Source of the DNA: Nectonema munidae
Lineage: Eukaryota; Nematomorpha; Nectonematoida; Nectonematidae
Reading direction: 5' to 3'
Assembly: GCA_030549495.1 (NCBI GenBank)
Contig: JAUIRK010000292.1
Coordinates: forward strand, 62,001 to 126,000
Length of the DNA stretch: 64,000 nucleotides
In this document: positions 44,437 to 54,900 of the stretch, piece by piece
How the letters are laid out: each line of letters starts with the position of its first letter
How positions within the stretch are numbered: position 1 is the first letter of the stretch
Notes under the pieces: generated by a model
The model's database searches: none
Told to the model about the DNA's origin: nothing
What the model saw: only the letters and a program-made list of their open reading frames with translations
Made by a program: the position numbers and the translations under genes

Positions 44437-44645
44437 TTTTATATATTTAAAGTTGACGATTTTCATTTCTTGTGACACAGGTGCTCAAAGGGTTAAAACA
44501 TAGATTTTAAGATCTAAAAGAGAGCCTGGAGGTCAGAATGCTCGAGTAATCTACACTAGATTTTATTGTTTTAATACGTGTAAATATATTCTTGACATAC
44601 TGTAGTTTCCCTCTCGTATATCAACTGAATTTTTGCAATAACTTA
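44437..44645. repeat. About 215-bp repeat, copy B (nearly identical to 36887-37103)
   Basis: Same order of landmarks as copy A, GGTGCTCAAAGGGTTAAAAC, GAGAGCCTGGAGGTCAGAAT and TTCTTGACATACTGTAGTTT, in the same orientation 7.5 kb away. The flanks outside the block are unrelated. Only the right half of the MITE is present here. Confidence 0.9.
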
Positions 44646-45925
44646 ACTAAACTAAACTTCTAAAGTCTTTTCTTAAAAAAATACTACTTAACTAAACAAA
44701 CAAATAAACTAAATTTTGATTTATCACTCCTTTGAGCACTATAGTCACAAATTTTGTCGCTCTTTTGATAGTAACCCGTAAAAAGCACATACCTTTACTT
44801 GTGGAATATTTAATAAACTTAGATTGTGTTGAATGTCTTAACAGTTGCTGGTGGGCGAGTTGATTTTAGGTTGCATGTTTGAGGGTCACGGACGAATCTG
44901 AGTCTATTTATAAGATTATGTGTGGTGTATTTTGTTCTACTAGCGTAGGGCTCTATTAATTGGCTCAATCTTATATACGTGTAATAAAATACAAAAATAC
45001 CTTTGAAGTCTAAAGTCTAATTCAGTAAAAAATCTTTAAATGAATTATAGTGGGCAATATGGCTAAAATTTTTGAGAAGAAAAAATTATCTACAAAAAGC
45101 GAAATTTTATCTATATACCATTTTTACTTTAAGTGCGTCCTATTCCACTTTAAGCGTATCCTTTTATTTTTAGTGTATTTTTTTTAAAACGTTAGACAAA
45201 TTTTTATTTTATTTTTAAATATCACTTTTTTATTATATAATTTTCATTGCTTATAATATATTTTATAAAAAGCAAGCTAATTTAATTAACTTGGAAGAAA
45301 GACCAAGCTCTTAAATGGGCAAATGGAAGATGACAAGATAAAATAATGAAAAGTATAAAAGAAATTAAATTAGTAAGTTAAAATAACTTCAAAAAAGTCA
45401 TAATTACGAAAAAAAAACTGAATGATAATTATAAAAAATTAGTTTAAAAGTGCCTGATTTTAATCCTCATGAAAGACACACGTTGTCTATGCTCAACCGT
45501 GGGTTATGAGCCTTACAGCGTAAAATTAGGATAAACAGAAAGTAGTTGGTTATTTTAAATTTTTAAGAATTTGGAGTCGAGTCAGATTTTTAGTACTCTT
45601 GGAATCGGATATTTCCCTCCAACTCCACCTTTTGGTATATCATTGATTTTCACTCTTCTTGACTCGTGATGATGAAATAGTCTGACTCCTCTAAGTAATA
45701 TTCAAGATACAAAGCTCTGTGTTATTAATTTGAATATAAAATGTTAGATACGGGCAAAAAAGTAGATTTTCACTATTTCAACGGTATTTGTGCCAGTAAG
45801 TCAAACATATGATTGAATGCTGTCACATGGTCAAACAAATTTCACACACATCTGCTCTAGACATAATTCGTTTTCCTAAGTAAGATCAGTTTCGCAAAAT
45901 TTTTTTTATAAAGTAATCATGAATA
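44646..45925. other. Intergenic, 3' of both Nup62 and PRMT9
   Basis: AT-rich DNA without a gene. A GAGTCGAGTCAGAT/GGAATCGGA stretch at 45575-45640 recalls similar sequence at 12575 and 59240. No AATAAA on the minus strand close behind the PRMT9 stop was seen. Confidence 0.35.
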
Positions 45926-48900
45926 TTATTCACCCTCACAAATTTCAAAATCAATAATGTGATCTTGAATTGTAAATTTGATGTCGATAAATTCTCCTTG
46001 TCTGAAGTTTGGAGAGTTGTAATTCAAAATGGCTGCCTGTTTCCAATATGCAACTTCGCCTTGATCACGCGTATAGGACCGAACCACTTCTTCTTCGTTT
46101 TTAGTGAAATCAAGCTCGAACCAAAATATAAAAGCGTCGAGTTTGCCTGCTTCTTTCACGCGGATGTTCCTTGAAGCGGAAAAGTGTGTGTACGTTTTAG
46201 AATGGAGTTGGTAGTCTACTTCTGCGTTTAAATCGATAGAAAGGACCAGCGTTGAGTCGGTCAGTTGCTTATGAGGAGTACTTTTCAGATCCAATTCACA
46301 ATAGGATTTCGTCTAAAAAGGATCATGATTAGTCCATATAAAGAAGATCGAGTTCAAAGGCATCTGCTTTAACAAAAAAACAACATGAATCCCATATCTC
46401 ATAAAATGCACCTTTAAACGAATACTTGATCTAAGAAAAGATATTTTTACAAGAGTGGGCTGAGCTAACATTTCTCAACCTCATGCAAATATAAAAATTG
46501 GTTTTAAGGTAATTTGAATTTTGTAAAACTTTTTGCTCTACGAAAGAGTTTGCGTTTTAAAATGAAAGGTTTATGAGTACTCATTATCAGGGGTGTTGCC
46601 AGGACTTTTCACGTAGGGACCAAAACTCATAATGAATGGAGACTTTAAAAAAAAAAATTTTTTCCTATTTTTAACACTAACAAAATCACAGGGTCGCATA
46701 TAAACTCTAAATCGGGGGTGAGGAACCCGCGGGCACCAAGCGGTCCTTAAATTCTTTTTGTGTGGCCCTCGTTTCATCTTAAATTAAAAAAATTAAATTA
46801 TTTTCAGTAAACTTCACAATTTCAGCTGAAAGAAATAAACGGTTTAAAACAACTTCAAGACCTTTTATTCAAAATTATTGAAAAAGATCGCCTAAAAGTA
46901 TACAAAAAACTTCGAATAGCTAGAAAAAAATTATATTTTTGCCAAGTACACTGAATGAGAGATAGGAATTGACAATTTACTAAAATGATAATTTTATTGA
47001 CGCTCACTAAACCCTTCAATTCGGCCTGCAGCTCAAAAATTTTTCCCGACGGCTCCTGCTCTATATTTTAGGTAAATGTTTTTTAGTTATAAAGAAATGA
47101 TATCAAGCAAATATGATTAGCGTTATGATACATGCCTAACGAATCCAAGACCGGTTATACAACCCGTGAAATAAAATCTGAAAAACAAAAATACATAAAA
47201 TTGTTAATGTGTATGCAAAATAAAGTTTTGCATCTATTTTATAACAAACTTAACATTGTTCTATTTTTGTCTTTGTTACCTTCTATGTTCGGGTCATTTA
47301 CAACCGAATGCTTTTTTTAGGTAGAAAACATTTGGCTTTGCCAGTTTGTCGTTCGTATAACTTCTAAGGATCTTTACAAAAGTTGACCAGCTTCAGAATG
47401 ACATGCTTTCAGGCAGAAGTGGAGTCGTCTTTATGCTGACTGCTTTCCTAATGTTAATTATGTGAGACTTGATTCCCTTATTTTTGAATTTTGAGAAACA
47501 AATTTTTAAAAATACCCACCAAAGCAAAATATCATCATATAATTGTTATATATGAATGATACATAAGAGTAGAGGTAACACGGAGTGATTTCATTGAGAG
47601 GATACACCTCCTTCCACTTATCTCGAACTTTGAACTCTTGAAAATTTATATTTGAATACAATTTTAAGCACATAACGTTATCTATAATTTTATTGATAAA
47701 AATCACTATTTGATTGAAAATCTCGAAATAAAAATTTTGATTAAGGATAAAATTCTGTCTAAGAATATCTTTCAAATTAAAAACAATTTTTAATACTAAA
47801 TCCACTAGGCTTGTCTCCATTTAGGTTAATACGCTGGAAGATACATTTGAATTAGCGATGTATGTCTGAAAAACAGTTTTTCCAATGATTTGTTAATTTT
47901 TTCAGAAAATCGTTTTATTTGGTACAAATATATTTTGGCTTATAAAACTTTCTTCAATCATGTTGAGTATGAAAATTTAGAAAAATGAAAAACGAAAAAC
48001 ATAAATTTTTTGAAGATGCGCATGAGAGAAGGAAGCGACATGAAAAGAAATTGAAAAGTGAATGTGTGATCAAAATAAAATTTTAATAGTGACTCCTGGG
48101 GCGCAACGTTTAAATCGTCAATGAAGTAGTCTTATGAAGAGATACATAATTTTAAGAAAGAAGAATGTATTTTGACTAAATAGAAGATGTACCATGTTCC
48201 AATGAAGAGAGTTGTTTAATCATCTAATATTGGGTGTTTCAAAAAAGATTTTGACCGTGAACAAAAAGTTCCGCTTTTGCGAATGAAAAATCTTAAATCT
48301 TTAGCTTATCAGCTAATATTACTACAATTATCATTTCACTAAGATGAATTGAAAATCTGAAAATTTTCAATCGGACAAAATTATCAATACTGTCATAGAT
48401 GCTAATATGAAGATTTAGTCACTATCAGGATACTTTTATAATTTGAATTGAATTTGACCATCGTTTTCCTTTGACTTGAAAGCGAGAGTTTTTTAGATGA
48501 TGAAGTTGGACACTTTTTCTAATTCAACAAAGAGCATCACGAAGGAGGAAAAAAATTTTTTTGAACTGGGAATGGTTGACAAATAGTCAGTTTGAGTATC
48601 TGTTCATATGACGTGATATTCATAAAAAAGATCAAGAATATTATTTAATAGGAAAGCTCTGAGATTGAACAAGGTTCTTTCTAAATAAATCTTTAAAAAA
48701 GGTTTTTTCAAACACAGCTTGCAGAAAATTAATTTCTGATGAAAGTAGGACTACCAAGGAAGGTTCCCCATAGAATGAATAGCAAAATTAAGTGAATAAA
48801 AAGACAGAGGTACTAGATACCTAAATTAGTGACAGGTGAAATATTTTGATTGAATTAAACACCAAAAGTTGGTTTATTAAATAAATTAAGAAAATAATTA

Positions 48901-51900
48901 GCAGAAAAATACTGCAAGAAGAATTTATTTTGAAGTTTATATATTTGACATTGGTTGACCGGTTTGATTGATTTTCATAAAAAATGAACATCACCACTAA
49001 ATTCAACATACTTAACAATGGATATATATATAATATATATATGTGTAAAATACTTTTTATAAATATTTCAATAAAAACTTTAAGTTTGACATGAGCTGTC
49101 ATATTCAAATCATTTTTTGACAGATTTTAATTGATTTTTAATAAAAAATGAATTCAGAATACTTGAAAATGTGTATATATGTGTAAAAACTTTTTATAAA
49201 TATATCAATGAAAATTTTAAGTTTGGCATGAGCTGTCATATTCAAATGATTTTTTGACAGATTTAATTTTTTATAATAAATGAATTCAGCATACTTGAAA
49301 ATGGGTATATATGTGTAAAATTTTTTATAAATATTATAATATAAATTTTAATTTTAATATAAACTGTTATATTTAAATCATTTTTTAACAGGTTTAATTA
49401 ATTTTCAAAAAAAATAAATACGATTACGGGATTCAGTATATTTGAATTATCGCACTAAAAAATCTTTAAAATCTAAGAAAAGGAGGGAGGCGTAAAACGT
49501 ATCAGTCACATTAAAAAAAGACACCCTATACAAAGATTCAAAAAATGATTTTAAAATAAGATTTCAAAGTGAGCATTATTTTATCTGATCACTTATTATA
49601 TCCATTGTGTATCTCGTCTCCCAAGATAACTTAAAGCTGAAATAGCAAGTATTCAGGCCATCTTTCATTGTAAAAAAATAAAGTAGCATACTTGATGATG
49701 ATAATAAAGATTAAGACAAATTACGCAATATTCATTGAAAACTTTGTCTATTTTGGCCTGAAAAATGTGCTCTTTTTCGGAAAGAACGGTTGAATTAGTG
49801 ATCAGAAGGTTGCTTTCAACACCAACGGCAAAAATACGCAAGAAATATGGCAAAACAATGGCATTTTTGGGAAAATCCAGTCTGTCCATCAAAATTCGCG
49901 ACAGTATTCTTGAAGAGAGTAATCCATTTGTTTGTAGGATATCTGTATATAACAAATACTTAGTACTTGATATATCTGCTATCTCTTCTTTATCTTTGAT
50001 ATGGCAAAGAGTGACGTTGTTTTCTAAAGGCACTTTGTTTAATATAGCATTCGCAATTGTGGATGCGTCGAGTACGATAACTCTTTCTCCTCCATTATAT
50101 GTTTGGTGAATCGCTCGAATTATTGTATTCCAGTATTCATCATTATTGTAAAATAGAGAAAATGCAGAAAAAGATAGAAAAAAATCGCTTTCATTTTTTA
50201 AAAATGTTCGTTCTGGAAGACAACCTTCCCTCAAAGAGGTTTCATCACTAAAAGTAAATTCAAAATTCTTTTTAAAGGAGACTTTTATTCCTAAAATTTC
50301 TCCTTTATGCAGATTTTCTAAATATATCAAATAATTTATAATAATAAAATACTATTGAAAAATGATGGAATTATAAAAATAGATTTGCATCAAATGTCAA
50401 GGTACAATAAATATTTCAGCATATATTATCATACTCTATTATAAAAATCTAAGAACCTTGATATTTAATTCATTTCAACTATACTTACTGCCTACTAGTG
50501 ATGGGACTAATAATAATCGCGAAACTTACGAATCGTGCTTTTTTTCAAATATCCGATCGCATCAGGAAAATTTATCACCCTTTCGATAATATTCCTGGAA
50601 ATGTTTGCGCGCTCTAAAAAGTTGAATAAACATGGCTGGTGAGCACTTAAAATTCAGAAAGTTTCAACTGTTGTTTCACATTTTGCCTAACGCCTCCTCA
50701 TATTACATATAAATTTTTAGTTCGAATTGTTATGTTTCAAGTTTTGGTTGAAAAACAAAAATCAGTTGTTTTCAACATTCAAAGAATTTCTTTTAATAAA
50801 TTAATATTTTAAAGACACACCTACTATTAGTCCCCATATGACCCGCCCCACATTATAATGTCAAGGCTTATATACTTCTTTATTTTTGGGGCACCTTAAG
50901 TTTTCCACGGTTTAGAAATAACGAATACTTTACACCAACAATGGGCAAACATTTTGGGTAGCGCAACGGATTGAAGTCGACCAAAGGTTCGGTTCTGTCA
51001 AAATTTAAAGATGACATAGTGAATTGCCAATAGTAGATATTTTGCATGATTCTTAACAGTCTATTTGAATTGAACTTCACAATACTGTCATGTTTGAGAG
51101 GAAGTTTTGAAGAAAACTTTGAGAAAATTACTTTTAAATAAACTTTTTAAATTTTAAGATGGAGCGAGACATACGTAAAAAGAGTTTTACGCGAGGTACA
51201 CTTTTATTTAAAATATTTAGTCCTATCTAAACGTCTATAAAAATAACTCGTAAGCTATATTTGATGAACGGAAAAGTTTTCATATATTAGTGAGGCTTAA
51301 AAAGATGCTAAAACTCAGGCAATAAAAAACGTTGTAAATATAGGGGCGTTTTCTCCAAAAGAAAAGATTTGAATGCACAGATATAAGCGTTAAAAGTTTT
51401 TGTGAAAGACTCGACTAAAGAAAAGCTTTCATTTCAAATTAAAATTTAAAATATAGTACTTATTTGTGATAAATGTACATACTGTGGAATGAAAAAGTAT
51501 TATTTATACACAATTACCAAAAACACAAAGAAAATTAAAAGAAAATAGAATTGGTAAAAAAAGTAAGAATAAAGTTAAATTGTTAATTGAATTTTGAATG
51601 TGAAGGTTTGTGAGATACGAAAAAGGCTTAAAAAGTATCATACTGTTGAATGAAGACTAAATGCGCTAAATCAGTCCGCCCTTTCAAAACTGAGAGTGAA
51701 TTTTTTAAATCAAGAAGAATCGGAATAAGACTTTTTTGGAATGGATGTTGTAATCAGAATCGTACAAGATTCTCGTATCGCAACATCACTAATACCTTAC
51801 ACTACAACCTTTTCACCTTATGACACCAATAAAAATTTTAGAGCATTAAACTTTTTTCACCTGCTATGATACTTTTTTTCTTAAAACTCAATTTTAAAAT

Positions 51901-54900
51901 CACTCTAGTTCTTATAATCAGAAAAGTAAAATGAAGATTATTTATTATATTTTTTAAATAAAACAATTTATCTCATATCTTCCATTTTCCAGCGACATAA
52001 CTGAAATATCTACGCTTTTGTGTTTTGTTTATTTGTGTGTAAAAATGTTTGAGTGCCTTAAAATGTGTTAAGTTTTTCCATGAAATTCTGCTTCAAAAGA
52101 GTTATGCGTCTTACAAAAGTCTTATAATAATAGCTTCTATGAGTATTTACGGCAATATTACTTTAACATCGCGAGAATAAAATTTCGCGAATTATAGATG
52201 ATAAACAAATATCACGGGAAGTTAATTTCGCAAAACATTTTTAAATTTAGGATATTTAGGTTAAAATTTAGTTTTTTTTATTTATGAGCACTTAAATAGA
52301 AATTAAAGTGATTTTTAATTTCATATATGAAACATTTTATATGTTATAAAAAATTTCACATAAAAAACTTGAGACACTGGAAACTAATTTGTAGGATTTA
52401 ATTTGGGGAAATTATTGTTTTCGAGAAATTAAATTCCTCGCGAAAATTTCTTACTTACAGCAATTGAATGTATAAAATATGATGTTTACAACATTAGTCC
52501 GGTTGATAACAGTGGTGTATCCAGAATTTTTTTATGTGGGGCACAAGTTGAAAAAAATTTTTTAAAGCTTTTTTAGTGACGCTATTCACAATTTTTTGTC
52601 ATATAGTAAGTGAAGTTTGTACTTTTATAAAAAAACATAATTAAAATTTTATCAGAATAGTATTTTATTCATATGATATTAAAATAAAAGCTACTTTATT
52701 AAAATAAAATATTTTCAACGTTCAATGGGGAGGGGGGAGCCCGGTCCCCCCCCCCCCCCCCCCCCATTGTATAGGCCCCTGGATATAGGCCTAGCAAACA
52801 TCTTTTTTTGGAAATAATATAATAGGAATTTTTAAAGAAAAATATTTGGTAGGTTTTTTGGCATCTAGATTTCAGTTGTGTCTCGGTCACACAAACTTGA
52901 AAGGTAATATGAGGTGTAAATAAAAAGTTGACCTGTTTATGGCTTGGATAGAGTTTGCAGTAATTTTGAAGTATATGCATTAGTATTTGTTTAAAAATAA
53001 AAATTCTTAATTTTTAATTAATTAATGACATTTAAGAGGTAATAATTTGGTCTAATCTTTTGGAAGAACAAACTCGAGTATAACGACAAAATAATATGTA
53101 GTTATTAAGATCATTTAACCAATCAAAAATTATAAATAGAAAATTTTAAATGTCAAAATTCATTTATAAATTCGGTTAAAAAGTGATAATAATCATACAC
53201 CCTCATCAACTATTGAAATTAACGACGTTTAAATATAGCCAATCATATTTTCATATATATATAAGTGACATTTATCCTGGAATCTTTTAAGTCTGTTTGT
53301 TTTAAATTTTTTAAAGATCCCAAAGTAAACTTTGTGGCAAGTGCAAAACAAATTAAAAAATTTTTTCTTAATAATTTAAGGTTAAATGATAGCGAATAAA
53401 TGGTATAGGTTTCTAAGTTACAACAAACTTTAACCGAATTTTGATTATTTCATTCAAGGATTTTTGACATAGTAGACATAAGATATACCATTTGACTTAT
53501 ATTAACACTGAACTGAAAAAAAATTCTGGTAATATTTACCAATAAATTAGTACACCTAACTGTGTCTACTGTTTTGTTAGTAAACTTGTATTCTGAATTA
53601 GTTCGTAAACACTACCATTTGTTTAATGAGGCAAAATACCAACGGGCTAGTAAAAATACATTTTTGTTAGTAAATTAATATGGTGACAGTTAAAATTTAA
53701 TTGCCAGCCAATTTCACTCGTGAAATTCAAAAGAAAAGTACCGTTTATAAAAATATATTAATTGCATTGCTGATTATCTGGCTATTTAGGATTTATCGAT
53801 CATTGGTCATACATTTGCAATCGTTAGTCATATGTTTTCAATCGTTAGTCCTATGTTTGCAATCGTTAGTCATGTTATGGTTTCTTATTGGTCATATATA
53901 AATATATATGTAATTAGTCAGACTTTCTATTACACTAATTACTGTAACTCTAAGGTAAAAGTAATAATAATAAAATTTATTAGAAAACACAAAAGTTTAA
54001 GTTTTATTCCATTATAACTTCACCTCTTTCAGATCTGCTAATATATCCAAGCATTTTTATACAAAGATTCGCAATCATGAGAAGAAATTTCATTGAAAAT
54101 GTTGTTTATTGAATCTTTCCATTCTTTTTCATTGTTTGCTCCTCCTCTATTAAATTTACCTTTCCATATTGAAAAAACGTTTTCAATTGGATTTAAAAAA
54201 AGAGAGTAAGGTGGAAGATAAAACAATTTCATGTCTTTGGTAACATCAGACAACCCTTTATAGTGATGAATCCTTGCATTATCAAGTATGAATATTGGAT
54301 CGATCTTTTTTTCAGCACAGAACTTTCCAATCTCAAGTAAAGCAGCTTTAAAAACTTCTCCCTTAACTGTTGCATCGCAAATTTTGTAATACACCATTCC
54401 ATTTTTGTTCATGGCTACAACAACAGAGATATTTCTGCTTCTAGTGTTAGGAAGAGCAACATAAGGTGAATAACCTTTTTTGTGCGCCCTTTTTTTGCCC
54501 TTGATGAAACAGAAAAGCTAACTTCATCAATAAAACAAAGTTTTCATGTCGTGCTTCGGCTTCTAAATTTCTGAATTTGGCAGCGTATTCGTTTCTCTTT
54601 TCAATCGTATTTTCACAGTTTCTTCTTTCTGGTACCAAGACGTTGTTTTTAATTCTATAATGAACGGCTTTCAAACATCTATCAATGGTGCTTGTGCCTA
54701 CCTGTAGTTTTAATTCATTCATTATTTTTTCTTGAAGCTTTGACAGAGTGAGTGATGGATTCTCATCAACCCATGATTGAATAATCATTTTTTCTTATTC
54801 TTTCAACTTTGATCTTCGATTACCTCTACGTTTTTGATTATCAATTTCTCCTGTTTTCTGCCATCGAGATACAATTTTTGACACAGTAGTTTGATGCTAA

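Noticed and set aside
45959-46174. Plus-strand open frame of 71 codons
   Set aside because: Complement of the last PRMT9 exon.
49765-50109. Plus-strand open frame of 114 codons
   Set aside because: Complement of the PRMT9 exon 50317-49725.
50495-51795. A single 1.3-kb hAT bounded by the two TAGTGATG ends
   Set aside because: The span contains a PRMT9 exon that is in phase with its neighbours, and the flanks do not repeat, so one simple insertion is unlikely.
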